A stretch of DNA of 62,528 nucleotides, from NCBI GenBank assembly GCA_002402105.1, contig NVVD01000003.1:90612-153139 (forward strand). The letters run 5' to 3'. Below, in pieces: positions 25,991 through 34,801 of the stretch (positions are counted from its first letter, which is position 1; the number at the start of each line of letters is the position of its first letter). Position numbers and translations under genes: made by a program. Under the pieces are notes generated by a model that was not told where the DNA came from, did no database searches, and saw nothing but the letters and a program-made list of their open reading frames with translations. The DNA comes from Candidatus Cloacimonadota bacterium (GTDB lineage: Bacteria; Muiribacteriota; UBA6191).

Positions 25991-26017
25991 AAATCAAAGT
26001 TTAACTAAACATGGGGA

Positions 26018-26033
26018 TTGGAATTTATTCCAA
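26018..26033. repeat. Palindrome TTGGAATTTATTCCAA (element D)
   Basis: Exact copy of the palindrome at 23937-23952, preceded by GGGGA and followed by TAAAGTAA. The element at 28559-28574, read on the minus strand, shares these flanks, so more than the palindrome is copied. Confidence 0.7.
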
Positions 26034-26057
26034 TAAAGTAAATTTGATAGAGAATAA

Positions 26058-26448
26058 GACTTTTTTAAAGACCGCTCTATTTTTTATTCTACTTTTCCTA
26101 TTAGAGATCAGGCCAAAAAAGGTAAATGGAATTTTCAACTAGCTAAAGTCTATACCATTGGTCTTTTATGTTTTATTTTTGATGAGCACAAAAATGATAA
26201 AGACTACTTTCATCATGAAATTAAACTGATGGATATTAATAAAAAAGAAGTATTTTATGACAAGCTTACCTATATTTATTTAGAGCTCCCCAAATTTACT
26301 AAAAATGAAGACCAATTAGAAACTAAATTTAAAAAACAACTCTTATTCTATTGCTAGAAAATGTTTAACAAAAAAAATGGATATTGATGATATTATTGAT
26401 TTAACTGGTTTATCCAAAAAAGAAATATTAAGTATTACACTCACTTAA
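26058..26448 (+). pseudogene. Decayed PD-(D/E)XK transposase / Rpn-type gene
   Basis: Frame 0 reads DRSIFYSTFPIRDQAKKG, KVYTIGLLCFIFDEHKND and YDKLTYIYLELPKFTKN, the middle of a PDDEXK-type transposase of a different subtype from the two intact Rpn genes. The frame hits TAG after about 100 codons. The C-terminal end (MDIDDIIDLTGLSKKEIL, stop at 26448) is in another frame. The 5' third is missing. It abuts cassette copy 2, just as Rpn copy 1 abuts cassette copy 1. Confidence 0.8.
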
Positions 26449-26610
26449 AAATAAAATCGCCCGCTTCGCGAGCTCATCTAAAAATAGCTAAAATCTGAAA
26501 TTGTAATTTATTCTAATAAAGTCTACTTTGTAAAAAGCTAAAGCTTTTTTTATGGCACTAAAGTACCATCTCCGATTTACTCAAAAAAGCTCCCACGCAA
26601 AACCCACTCC

Positions 26611-26682
26611 GTCTTAAAACAATGATCTGTGAGTCGCGCAGCTTACCCTCGTTCCACTCGGCTCCCAATCATTATTTTAGAC
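26611..26682. repeat. 72-base imperfect inverted repeat in cassette copy 2
   Basis: Arms GTCTTAAAACAATGAT and ATCATTATTTTAGAC. Both arms differ from copy 1 by single bases, while arm length and spacing are the same. Confidence 0.7.
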
Positions 26683-26709
26683 TCCGTTAATCCTCCCAAA
26701 CTTGGTTTA

Positions 26710-26726
26710 GATTTTGTCCCAAAATC
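26710..26726 (-). repeat. Hairpin ten bases downstream of the second kinase stop
   Basis: GATTTTGTCCCAAAATC, identical to 17885-17901: 6-bp stem, 5-base loop. Confidence 0.6.
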
Positions 26727-26736
26727 ACTACCAGAC

Positions 26737-26871
26737 CTATCGGACTACGAGCAAACGAAAGCCAACGACATCATTTAGTTCATCAAGGTCTCCATACCCA
26801 CGAATACTCGAACGCAAACGACATGCCTCAAGATTCCAAGCACCACCTTTGTTCACACGAAGCGAAGCTTT
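26737..26871 (-). repeat. Candidate variable repeat (diversity-generating retroelement target), copy 2
   Basis: Same length (135 bp) as copy 1 with no gaps. It is anchored by AAAGCTTCG (26871-26863) and by the identical 27-base 3' end (26737-26763). Sixteen of the 22 replaced codons end in T or C. Several synonymous third-position differences (for example GGC/GGT, CGC/CGT) show that the copies also differ outside the expected adenine sites. Confidence 0.58.
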
Positions 26872-28530
26872 TTTAACATTTACTGTATCAACATTGAAAA
26901 AGTTTTTAGAATAAAATGACATATCATGCCAATCTTGTACCTTCTCCCAAACATTACCATGCATATCATACAAACCAAAAGCATTTTTTTTATATAAACC
27001 TACATCACAAGTCTCACCTAAATTAATACCAACTTCACCATCACCATAAGGTTCATTACCATCAAAATTTGCTTGACTAGAATCTAAGCTATCACCAAAA
27101 CTAAAAATACTATTTGTACCAGCTCGACAACAATACTCCCACTCTGACTCAGTTGGCAATCTAAAACACCCACTTGGTAACTTAGATAAATTACCATTAT
27201 CTATTACACTAATAACATCTAAACCCTTAAAACCAACACGCTCGTTTATTTCTTTTAAAAAATCCCTTATATCATCAAAACTAACACACTCCACTGGTCT
27301 ATTATCCCCTTTAAAATAACTTGGTTTAGTCTCCATCACATCAAACCATTGTTTTTGTGTCACCTGAGTTGTTTGCATATAAAAATCTTTACTTATTTTT
27401 ATTTTATGTTGAGGCCCCTCTGAATTTAAAATTGGATTCATATTACTCACATTTTGAGATTTAAAATAAGCCTTTTCAGCTTCAATTAGCTCTTTTGGTG
27501 AGCCCATCATAAACTCACCAGCTTTTATATATGAAAACTCTATGCCTTCAAAAACTTTTATCTGTTTTGAATTTAAATCGTCTAAATATTTACTTAAATT
27601 ATCAAGTTCTATATTTGATACCTTAAGCATATCTTTCATTGTTTGATTATTTTCATCAAAAGATTTGTTTAAATTATCAGGTTCTCTTTTTGTAAAATCA
27701 TCCACCGTATAATTTGTTCCATCAAAAAGCTTACTAAACCCCACCCTCAACTCATCAACATTCAAAAACCTATCTTGAGGTTCTTCTTCCATGCATTTTA
27801 ATAAAACATCTGTAAATAAATTAAATTTATTTTTATTTGGGATTCGGGGTGGTTTTTTAAAGTTATGGCTTAAATTATATAAAACTGCCCCTAAAGAGTA
27901 AATATCAGCCAAATGACTTATATTAGTTTGCTCTAAAATCTCAGGAGCAGAGTAGCTATGAGTCGCATATTTTGAGCCCTCTAAAACATAGCTTGTAGCG
28001 TCTGACTCAAAAGACCGCGATAGTTCAAAATCAAGTAATCTAATATTTAGGTTATTAGTATCAATCAAAATATTATCTGGTTTTATATCTAAATGCATCA
28101 CTTTTTGATGATGGATATAAGATACAACCTCAAGTATATTTAAAAATATAGTTTTTAAACTTATATCTACAAACTCTTTTTTACTACTATCATTTAACTC
28201 TTTACAATAGTCTTGTAAAGTATCCATAGATTTATAACTCATCACCATGTAGTGATATCCAGCTACATCAAATACCTCATAAACATGAGGTAAAAAACGA
28301 TGCTCTAATTTTGCTAAACGCCTAGCCTCTTTTATATATAAGTTTTTAAAATCTTTATCTTTGGGTAATTTTGATTTTTTAATAGCAACTTTTATATCTA
28401 AGTTAACATCTTTATATAAAGCTACTTCACTTGACGTACCATTACCCAATTCTCTTATAAGTTTATACTTTTTATTGAGTAAATCGTCATCAGATTTATG
28501 ATAACCTTTATTTTTATCATCTTCATGCAT
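26737..28530 (-). CDS. Ser/Thr protein kinase with C-terminal SUMF1 domain, copy 2
   Basis: 597 residues starting MHEDDKNKG, with AGGAGATTAAAAT before the ATG. Kinase domain (about 18-270): GNGTSSEV glycine loop, VAIKK, catalytic HLDIKPDNIL, LLDFELS in place of DFG. A shorter linker replaces the PEGA-like modules of copy 1. SUMF1 domain (about 335-597): GEFMMGSPKELIEAEK, QVTQKQWFDVMETKP, RLPTESEWEYCCRAG, MHGNVWEKV, GFRLLVVR. By eye it is about 80 percent identical to copy 1 from the QVTQKQW segment up to MHGNV, diverges over the next 75 residues, then ends identically. No phosphatase or FHA gene adjoins this copy. Confidence 0.93.
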   Translation of the reverse strand: MHEDDKNKGYHKSDDDLLNKKYKLIRELGNGTSSEVALYKDVNLDIKVAIKKSKLPKDKDFKNLYIKEARRLAKLEHRFLPHVYEVFDVAGYHYMVMSYKSMDTLQDYCKELNDSSKKEFVDISLKTIFLNILEVVSYIHHQKVMHLDIKPDNILIDTNNLNIRLLDFELSRSFESDATSYVLEGSKYATHSYSAPEILEQTNISHLADIYSLGAVLYNLSHNFKKPPRIPNKNKFNLFTDVLLKCMEEEPQDRFLNVDELRVGFSKLFDGTNYTVDDFTKREPDNLNKSFDENNQTMKDMLKVSNIELDNLSKYLDDLNSKQIKVFEGIEFSYIKAGEFMMGSPKELIEAEKAYFKSQNVSNMNPILNSEGPQHKIKISKDFYMQTTQVTQKQWFDVMETKPSYFKGDNRPVECVSFDDIRDFLKEINERVGFKGLDVISVIDNGNLSKLPSGCFRLPTESEWEYCCRAGTNSIFSFGDSLDSSQANFDGNEPYGDGEVGINLGETCDVGLYKKNAFGLYDMHGNVWEKVQDWHDMSFYSKNFFNVDTVNVKKASLRVNKGGAWNLEACRLRSSIRGYGDLDELNDVVGFRLLVVR

Positions 28531-28558
28531 ATTTTAATCTCCTGATAAACTTACTTTG

Positions 28559-28574
28559 TTGGAATAAATTCCAA
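28559..28574. repeat. Palindrome TTGGAATAAATTCCAA (element E)
   Basis: Reverse complement of TTGGAATTTATTCCAA, located 29 bases upstream of the kinase copy 2 start. It would lie in its leader or promoter region. Confidence 0.7.
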
Positions 28575-28603
28575 CCTCCTACAATAAAAAAATATCTGAC
28601 CTC

Positions 28604-29239
28604 TTACTGCGGTACATCAATCAACAAACTAGTATTAATTGCTCTTGGATAAACGCTTAAGTAAGCAACTTTTGGAACCATCAGTTCATTTTCAACTGTT
28701 TTACCTTTTCTAGTGATATCAAAATAACCAATTTCTACATGAACTTGAAATTTTTGCATTAAAATTTGCTCATTTAAATCAGTTGGATAAACTCCAAAAG
28801 CTAAAATTTGAGTGTCTCCACCTAAAAAAATACCCTGCCTAATTAACTCTGTACGGTTTTTATACTCAGAGTATTTAATAGCTTTTTTTTCTTGAATATA
28901 CTCATATTTTACAGCATAACCTTCGTAATCATGTATATTACTACGGCCTAAAAATAAAACAACTACATCACGACGTGAATCTCCTTGCCATTCATAGGGC
29001 ACGCTAGAGTCGGCTTGACGAGTTGGGACATAAATCTCAGTAGCTGCTTTTAGCTCTTGTCTTAGTTTTGTTAAAAATAGACGTACTGCCTGTTGTCCTT
29101 TTACTTTTTTAATTAATTTTATCAATCTATTTTGGTAAGTCATATGCATAAAATAAAATACACTCAAAATACTCATTGCTAATAAAAATGAAATTAACAT
29201 CTCAATTAAAGTAAATGCTTTCTTATTTTTGTTAAACAT
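28604..29239 (-). CDS. Type IV pilin-like protein (PulG/PilW-type N-terminus), minus cluster
   Basis: 211 residues. The prepilin motif KKAFTLIEMLISFLLAMSIL has the Phe+1 and Glu+5 used by prepilin peptidase, after a short basic leader. The rest is a globular pseudopilin-like domain with RLFLTKLRQELKAATEIYVP. It is probably a minor pilin or pseudopilin of the inner-membrane assembly. It is the last gene of a four-gene cluster, separated by one base from the gene before it. Confidence 0.87.
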   Translation of the reverse strand: MFNKNKKAFTLIEMLISFLLAMSILSVFYFMHMTYQNRLIKLIKKVKGQQAVRLFLTKLRQELKAATEIYVPTRQADSSVPYEWQGDSRRDVVVLFLGRSNIHDYEGYAVKYEYIQEKKAIKYSEYKNRTELIRQGIFLGGDTQILAFGVYPTDLNEQILMQKFQVHVEIGYFDITRKGKTVENELMVPKVAYLSVYPRAINTSLLIDVPQ

Positions 29240-29240
29240 T

Positions 29241-29711
29241 TCACCTATCCTTGTAAAAAGTACTTAACTTAAGGGTTGTGCTTTCTTTTGTAAGCACGCT
29301 TTCCCATTGAATATAAACATCAACTCTTCGTAAGCCGGATACTTTTCCACCAATTCTTTTACTATCATATTGACCTTCTACTTTTGTGATTAAAACTCCG
29401 ACTCCGTAGCCTTTTTCGTACTCTCTATTAGAGTAATATAAGTTTCTTTTTAGATATTCGGGTTGATTATTTCTTTGAATGATGTCATTTAGTTGATATA
29501 CCTCCTCTTTTGGAGGTAAAACATCAAAGCCAGTAAACTTAACAATCTCTATTACTTCTGATGCAATTAAAATTGCATAGGTTTTATCACTTGACTTATA
29601 TATGCCTTTTGTACCCAAATTTAACATATTAAAAACGGGTACAATCATTACAGTTGCCATAGTAATCGTCATTAAGATTTCAAGAAGAGTAAAAGCTTTT
29701 TTATTTTTCAC
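29241..29711 (-). CDS. Type IV pilin-like protein (GspI/PilV-like), minus cluster
   Basis: 156 residues starting MKNKKAFTLLEILMTITMAT, a canonical class III prepilin signal. The body contains YRSNREYEKGYG-like aromatic segments and RRVDVYIQWES, similar in layout to GspI/PilV minor pilins. It overlaps the large upstream gene by 11 bases and is followed after one base by the 211-aa prepilin. Confidence 0.87.
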   Translation of the reverse strand: MKNKKAFTLLEILMTITMATVMIVPVFNMLNLGTKGIYKSSDKTYAILIASEVIEIVKFTGFDVLPPKEEVYQLNDIIQRNNQPEYLKRNLYYSNREYEKGYGVGVLITKVEGQYDSKRIGGKVSGLRRVDVYIQWESVLTKESTTLKLSTFYKDR

Positions 29712-32385
29712 GTTTTAACTTCTCCCCTAATGAATCAACTTTCCAAGAATACTTTTTTATTTCATCAGTTAATGCTGCCCAATAATAATGCTCTGACTTT
29801 GCACTATGGTCACTAATATAAAAAGATGGGTCATATTTTACTGTACCCCCTCTTTTTAGGTAGTTTAAATCTAAATTTGAACCACCAATCATACCATGAA
29901 CTCTAAACATATGAGTAGATTTTAAAGGATACATAAAACTATACAAACTAGCTTGAATCAATTGATTTGTTTCAATTTTTATTCCACCAAGAGCTATAAT
30001 TGTCATCAAAGAGCTACTTTCTGAAAAATCTGGTTTTAAAAGATCTTGCTTTGGTAAATCTTTATTTAAACCAACGTCAATGATTACATCTCCAAAAGTA
30101 ATAATGATACACTTACCCTTATACTTTAAAGTTTCTTTGTCTCCTCTAAAATCTGAAAACCTCAATGGATTTGCTGTACCTACAATATATACAACCCCAT
30201 TCATTTCTAATACTTTACTATTTTCATCAAAATATTTAGCCTTTAAAACATTATGTTTTTCGCCTTTAGACCCACCTTTTCTAAAATCATATATTGAACT
30301 TATATAATCAGTTGCTTTTCTGTAGTATAAAAAAGGGTTTACACTTTTTAACGGAGTATTCGGGTCTAAAATGCCCTTAAAAATAGATTTATATTCTCCT
30401 AGCCATTTTATTTCTAACTCTTGATCTTGAGGATTATCTAAAAAAACGCTCCCGCCTTTTTCACCTTCTTTTAAACCAATTGAGGGGATACCCTTTTCTT
30501 GGTCTGTCATAATTTTCAATAATAAAGAAGGTTTTGAACGATCACCATCTATATAATTATCGGCCTTAAAAAAGTTGCCTATAGCCAAATTATATGGTGC
30601 TAATATAGCACCTGCAGGCACTTCTTTTGAAAGGTCTTTTTCAAAAAATATTTGCTGTGTTTTTCTCATTTTAGCCATGTATTTAAAAAATGCTGGTTTT
30701 CTCATAGATGATGGTAAATCCATGAAGTTTAACCAAGCCTCTTCTGACCATCCCAAAGCTAAAAACTTTGATTTATCTTTGTCTATCCAAGATATATAAG
30801 ACTGAGTATCATCATATTCCTCTAAAAAAAATAAAGGTAGATCAGGTATCGGATATTGCCCTGGTCCTAAAACTCCTATTTTAAATAAGTTAACACCTTT
30901 TTTAAATACATCTGTTATGTTTCCCCAAAGGCTAGAAAACCAGCCCTCGTCTTCGTTGCTTCTAGTTTTTCTTTCTTCTAGTACTTTTTCAAAGGCTCCC
31001 ATACGAGTATATTTATAATCCATGACTTTAAAATAAGACATTAAAACTCTACCATAAACAAAAGTTGGAGATATATTTACATTATAGTTATCATTTACAA
31101 ACTGGTCTAATAGATAATCTTTTACGGCTAATAATTTACCAAAAATGCCCGTTTCTTCATCTTCTTTTTCTCTGGCTTCTTTGGTTAGTTGCACACGACC
31201 AAATAAATCTAAACCAGATTTTGAAGGGTTTTTTCTGTTGGTGTCTGTTCTCCATTCTTCAGAGTTAATATAGGTTTGAAAATAATCTCCAAAACCCTTA
31301 CGTTTTTTACCATTTACCGTAACATCAGAACGAAGTTCTGCTCCATGACCAATATAACGAGTATGAATTTCTCCGCTTTCTGGAAAACTATTTGAAAGAA
31401 TCTTTTTTTCTTCTTCTGAGATATTATCTCCAGCCATACTTAAAATAGCTGCTGCTGTCCCTTCGTTTAAAGAAACCATACTTTTTGGTGGTAATAACTC
31501 AGTTTCAGCTGAAAAAAAGGCATTTTGTAACATACCTGATTCAAGATTTCCGTTAGTTAAAGGTATAATACCTGAATTAATAAATATTCTACCTGGTGGA
31601 ACCTTTGCTTGAAGTAGGTGTTCTTCCATTCCCTCACGAAGACTCTTTTTTGAGTAGGAGTTTGTACCAAGAGCCTCCTCCCAGCCATGATCTAATAAAA
31701 TAGATCTTTGCTCTTTATCATTTTTATTGCTGTCTTTATGATAATCAAACCCCTGACTAGCTGCCCATTTTGCCAAATAAGGAAAATTAGGATCATTAAT
31801 AAACATGGTAAACATAGACAAAGGCTGAATCGTAGTATTAACAACTTTTAATGATTTTGTCACAATCAAAGTTTTTTTATATCCTTGATAATGTACTGTT
31901 ACTGCAATTTCAAGAACGGCATCTTTTTCTCTTTTATCAACAATTATGCCTTTTTTATGTACTTTTTTACCACCATCTAACTGAATCAAAGGATTTATAT
32001 TGATTTCATTCATGTCTTTTACACGAGCAATTACAGCTACCTCACACCCTGTTATTGCTTGACACATAGCAACAGAATTAGGAATCAAATGATTAAACAT
32101 TAAATCATCAGGAATAGGAAATTCAGTCGTAGAGGTAAGCTCTTGACGAAGTAATGTATAAACTCCCTTTACAGAATCACACTCCTTACAGTTCATCAAA
32201 ACTTCTGTATTATGAAAAAACTCTTCTGTGACTGCTTCTGCTATATGTACAGCCATTTCGGAGCGATATACTAATTGAGTAGCATTGTTATCATCTACTG
32301 CCATTCGTACAACAATAGAAGCTACTGCAATTAAAATAGTTACAATAGAGAGTACTAAATAAAATATACTTCCTTTATTCTTCAC
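29701..32385 (-). CDS. Very large PilX/GspK-like membrane protein, minus cluster
   Basis: 894 residues. One N-terminal hydrophobic helix (IFYLVLSIVTILIAVASIVV) with a helical continuation (SEMAVHIAEAVTEEFFHN) resembles PilX/GspK minor pilins but lacks a clear Phe-Thr-Leu-Ile-Glu site. Most of the body is a large extracytoplasmic domain of unknown fold. A later segment (IITFGDVIIDVGLNKDLP, SSLMTIIALGGIKI) looks beta-rich. PilX is usually under 250 residues and GspK about 330, so this is strongly enlarged. The two plus-strand proteins at 35820 and 40492 have the same plan. It overlaps its neighbours by about 11 bases on both sides. Confidence 0.75.
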   Translation of the reverse strand: MKNKGSIFYLVLSIVTILIAVASIVVRMAVDDNNATQLVYRSEMAVHIAEAVTEEFFHNTEVLMNCKECDSVKGVYTLLRQELTSTTEFPIPDDLMFNHLIPNSVAMCQAITGCEVAVIARVKDMNEININPLIQLDGGKKVHKKGIIVDKREKDAVLEIAVTVHYQGYKKTLIVTKSLKVVNTTIQPLSMFTMFINDPNFPYLAKWAASQGFDYHKDSNKNDKEQRSILLDHGWEEALGTNSYSKKSLREGMEEHLLQAKVPPGRIFINSGIIPLTNGNLESGMLQNAFFSAETELLPPKSMVSLNEGTAAAILSMAGDNISEEEKKILSNSFPESGEIHTRYIGHGAELRSDVTVNGKKRKGFGDYFQTYINSEEWRTDTNRKNPSKSGLDLFGRVQLTKEAREKEDEETGIFGKLLAVKDYLLDQFVNDNYNVNISPTFVYGRVLMSYFKVMDYKYTRMGAFEKVLEERKTRSNEDEGWFSSLWGNITDVFKKGVNLFKIGVLGPGQYPIPDLPLFFLEEYDDTQSYISWIDKDKSKFLALGWSEEAWLNFMDLPSSMRKPAFFKYMAKMRKTQQIFFEKDLSKEVPAGAILAPYNLAIGNFFKADNYIDGDRSKPSLLLKIMTDQEKGIPSIGLKEGEKGGSVFLDNPQDQELEIKWLGEYKSIFKGILDPNTPLKSVNPFLYYRKATDYISSIYDFRKGGSKGEKHNVLKAKYFDENSKVLEMNGVVYIVGTANPLRFSDFRGDKETLKYKGKCIIITFGDVIIDVGLNKDLPKQDLLKPDFSESSSLMTIIALGGIKIETNQLIQASLYSFMYPLKSTHMFRVHGMIGGSNLDLNYLKRGGTVKYDPSFYISDHSAKSEHYYWAALTDEIKKYSWKVDSLGEKLKREK

Positions 32386-32869
32386 TGATGCTCCAGTTTT
32401 CTGTTAGTTTTTCTTTAAACTCTATCATTGATTGATGTTTTTGAAAGGCTTTTCCGCCTGTTTTTAATTGAAAAAAAGTTTTATAATGATCTGCATATTT
32501 TTTTGCATTTTCATTATCTTTTCTTTTTTGAAAGGCTTCCATTAAATAAAAACTTATTTGCATTTTTCTTTCTATGTCTTTGGCAGGAAGCTGTTGAAAA
32601 ATATTTTCTGCAAAAAATACCATTTCATCTTTTGATCTGTATGAGGTCTTATATTTAAAATCATCCCATTTTTCTTCAAAGGTTCTAAAACCTGTTTTTT
32701 GTGTATCCTCTAGCTTAAATTCTTTTGTTTCATAGGTTTCTTCATCGCTATCATCAATTTCATCTGTTATTTGAATATCTATTGGCTTTTTTACTTCTTT
32801 TTTAGAAAAACACCCAATATTGGCAAAAGATAAAATAGATATAAATAAAATAAATGATAAACTTTTCAA
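32375..32869 (-). CDS. Lipoprotein at the head of the minus pilin cluster
   Basis: 164 residues. The signal MKSLSFILFISILSFANIGC ends in a lipobox Cys. The mature part has an acidic linker and then a helical region (KTSYRSKDEMVFFAENIFQQ, LMEAFQKRKDNENAKKYADH) that looks TPR-like. It is the first gene after the promoter at 32907-32935. Pilotin-like or assembly roles are possible but unproven. Confidence 0.72.
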   Translation of the reverse strand: MKSLSFILFISILSFANIGCFSKKEVKKPIDIQITDEIDDSDEETYETKEFKLEDTQKTGFRTFEEKWDDFKYKTSYRSKDEMVFFAENIFQQLPAKDIERKMQISFYLMEAFQKRKDNENAKKYADHYKTFFQLKTGGKAFQKHQSMIEFKEKLTENWSISEE

Positions 32870-32906
32870 TTTTAAGCTTCTCCATTTCTAAATTATGAAA
32901 GTATTT

Positions 32907-32935
32907 AATATAGTTTTTACTCTTAGATTGTACAA
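32907..32935 (-). promoter_or_regulatory. Sigma-70 promoter of the minus pilin cluster
   Basis: -35 TTGTAC (32935-32930), 17-base spacer, -10 TATATT (32912-32907), upstream of the lipoprotein start at 32869. Confidence 0.65.
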
Positions 32936-32979
32936 TAGTTAGTTTGATTTTCCAATATACATTACTTATAGTCGATAAT

Positions 32980-33009
32980 TTGATAAAATACGATGCATTT
33001 TATTATATT
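32980..33009 (+). promoter_or_regulatory. Candidate promoter of the TPR-smpB operon
   Basis: TTGATA (32980-32985), 18-base spacer, TATATT (33004-33009), divergent from the pilin cluster promoter. It favours the downstream start at 33037 for the TPR gene. Confidence 0.5.
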
Positions 33010-33036
33010 TTTAAATTTAAAGGATATACAAAAATA

Positions 33037-33771
33037 ATGATTCAAAAGCTTTTACTTTTATTTACTCTTTTTACATTTTCTGGCAACTGCATTGAAACCG
33101 CCCACACCCTTTATTTAAAAGCCTATCAATTATTTTCTGAACATCAGTTCAAAAAAGCTGAAACTGTACTTGTCAAAAGTATTAAAATGGACTCTGATTT
33201 CTCTGAACCCTATTTTTTACTATCTAAAGTATATTTTAGACTTCAATCGCACAATCAAGCCATCAATTATTTTAAAAAAGGGCAAAAAATAAAGCGAAAA
33301 ATTAAAGAGCATCTTAAATTTTCTCAATCAAGCTCTTTAGATGAAGTGAAATCAGGTATTGATTCAGTCGCTTTTTTAAGTATCCGAAAAATCAAAGAAG
33401 CAAAAAAGGCCTACTTTGAAGGTAAACTTGCAAGAAAAAAAGGAAAATGGTATCTAGCTATTGAACAATTTGAACGTGCTGTTGACTTAGACTCTGGTAG
33501 CATAACTTACTTAAATGCTCTTGGAGATGCTTTTTTAGATGTAAACAGTCATTATGCAGCAGAAGAAATTTTCAGTAATTCATTAGATAAAAACATTTTT
33601 CAAAGAAGTATCTATCAGAAATTAATTCAAATCAATGAAACTTTAAGTCGACCTGCTCGTGCTATGCACTGGGTATTAAAAGGTAAAAAAGCTTTTCCTT
33701 CTGATAAATGGTTTAAAGATCGACAATTATATTATGACTACAGAGTGAGATTAAAACTAAAAAATGAGTAA
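33037..33771 (+). CDS. Secreted TPR protein upstream of smpB
   Basis: An upstream in-frame ATG at 32944 would add 31 residues and would precede the likely promoter. ATG 33037 gives a normal signal peptide (MIQKLLLLFTLFTFSGNC), so it is preferred; about 244 residues. TPR helices follow: LYLKAYQLFSEHQFKKAETV, YFLLSKVYFRLQSHNQAINY, LAIEQFERAVDLDSGSITYL. A Cys near the signal end (SGNCIE) could be lipidated, but the lipobox is imperfect. The last eight bases overlap smpB. Confidence 0.78.
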   Translation: MIQKLLLLFTLFTFSGNCIETAHTLYLKAYQLFSEHQFKKAETVLVKSIKMDSDFSEPYFLLSKVYFRLQSHNQAINYFKKGQKIKRKIKEHLKFSQSSSLDEVKSGIDSVAFLSIRKIKEAKKAYFEGKLARKKGKWYLAIEQFERAVDLDSGSITYLNALGDAFLDVNSHYAAEEIFSNSLDKNIFQRSIYQKLIQINETLSRPARAMHWVLKGKKAFPSDKWFKDRQLYYDYRVRLKLKNE

Positions 33772-34246
33772 AACTAAAAAACAATCACCTGGTGTCTATT
33801 CATTCAATAAACGAGCCAGACACGACTACACAATTCTTGAAACCTTTGAAGCTGGTATCTGTCTTTTAGGCACAGAAGTTAAATCTATAAAATCTGGTGG
33901 AAAAGTCCAATTTAATGACTCTTACGTCAAAATTATTAATGATGAAGCCTATCTAATTAATTGTTTTATCACAAAGTATGCTCATGCTGCTAAATATAAT
34001 CATGATGAAACTAAAACAAGAAAACTACTCATGCATAAACGAGAAACTGCCAAACTAAGCAACAAGCTCTACGAAAAGAATCTAACTTTAGTGCCTATTA
34101 AACTTTATGCTAAAAAACATTTAATCAAACTCGAAATTGGCCTTGCTAAGGGTAAAAAAGACTACGAAAAACGTGATGATTTAAAAAAGAAAGATGTTAA
34201 CCGTGAGCTTTCAAAACAATTTAAACAAAACCAAATTAAACTTTAG
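33764..34246 (+). CDS. smpB: SsrA-binding protein SmpB
   Basis: 160 residues, the usual length. Signature ILETFEAGICLLGTEVKSIK and the C-terminal KGKKDYEKRDDLKKKDVNRE are typical. SmpB binds tmRNA and lets it enter stalled ribosomes. The tmRNA gene itself is not in this window. The start lies inside the end of the TPR gene, which indicates coupled translation. Confidence 0.98.
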   Translation: MSKTKKQSPGVYSFNKRARHDYTILETFEAGICLLGTEVKSIKSGGKVQFNDSYVKIINDEAYLINCFITKYAHAAKYNHDETKTRKLLMHKRETAKLSNKLYEKNLTLVPIKLYAKKHLIKLEIGLAKGKKDYEKRDDLKKKDVNRELSKQFKQNQIKL

Positions 34247-34255
34247 GGTCGATTC

Positions 34256-34801
34256 ATGCTAGCATTATTTACTATTTGTATTCTTTGTTTCAGTTTAGAT
34301 ACAATACTTATTCAAGAGCTGACAAAGCCATATTTACACTTTCTTTGGATTCCTGCTCTTGCTTGGGTTTTATCTATTTTCTTTTTTTCTCTGATAGCTG
34401 ATAAAAGTAAATATTTAATTTACCTCCTACAACTTTTGTATTTATCACTATTTTTGCCTATTATTGGTGCAAAATTAAATCCTTTGATTCCTAATTTTTC
34501 TCTTCAATTATTTTGTATTTTTTTTGTTGCTATGACTTTAGCAATCATTGAAGCTTTTCCTCCTTCTTTGATAAAAAAAAACTTAGAGCAAAACATTTCA
34601 TTTCAACAAAATAAAGTTAAAGTTAATTTACTACTCCTCTTTTCTTCTATTAAAATTTATATTATTTTAATTCTGTTTTTAGCACTATTTTTACTTTCTT
34701 TATTTCACCCTTTATTTATAGCCTCTGCAAACGTAATGGACCATCTCGTTTTATTTGTAATTTCAATACCTTTTATTTATTCTACTAGGAGATTACAATG
34801 A
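34256..34801 (+). CDS. Polytopic membrane protein of unknown function
   Basis: 181 residues with about five to six hydrophobic segments (about 1-18, 28-45, 52-72, 80-100, 125-147, 158-175). Not recognised. It shares an ATGA overlap with the following gene and follows smpB by nine bases, so it is in the same operon. No Shine-Dalgarno is obvious. Confidence 0.65.
   Translation: MLALFTICILCFSLDTILIQELTKPYLHFLWIPALAWVLSIFFFSLIADKSKYLIYLLQLLYLSLFLPIIGAKLNPLIPNFSLQLFCIFFVAMTLAIIEAFPPSLIKKNLEQNISFQQNKVKVNLLLLFSSIKIYIILILFLALFLLSLFHPLFIASANVMDHLVLFVISIPFIYSTRRLQ

Larger units (their letters stand above)
26449..26736. repeat. Non-coding cassette, copy 2, between the Rpn remnant and the kinase stop
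   Basis: Counterpart of 17622-17902 with the same order of parts: CGCCCGCTTCGC start, degraded hairpin element (26491-26578), TCCCACGCAAAACCCACTCC block, 72-base inverted repeat (26611-26682), and post-stop hairpin (26710-26726). Next to the kinase stop it has a short insertion of about 9 bases relative to copy 1. Confidence 0.85.

Noticed and set aside
26714..26914. 66-codon plus-strand frame at the second kinase 3' end
   Set aside because: Shadow of the kinase gene; not equivalent in reading frame to the frame at 17750.
16600..28600. Template repeat or reverse transcriptase of a diversity-generating retroelement inside the island
   Set aside because: I looked on both strands for a reverse transcriptase frame and for an AAT/AAC-rich version of the kinase 3' end and saw neither. 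If the system exists, those parts are elsewhere.
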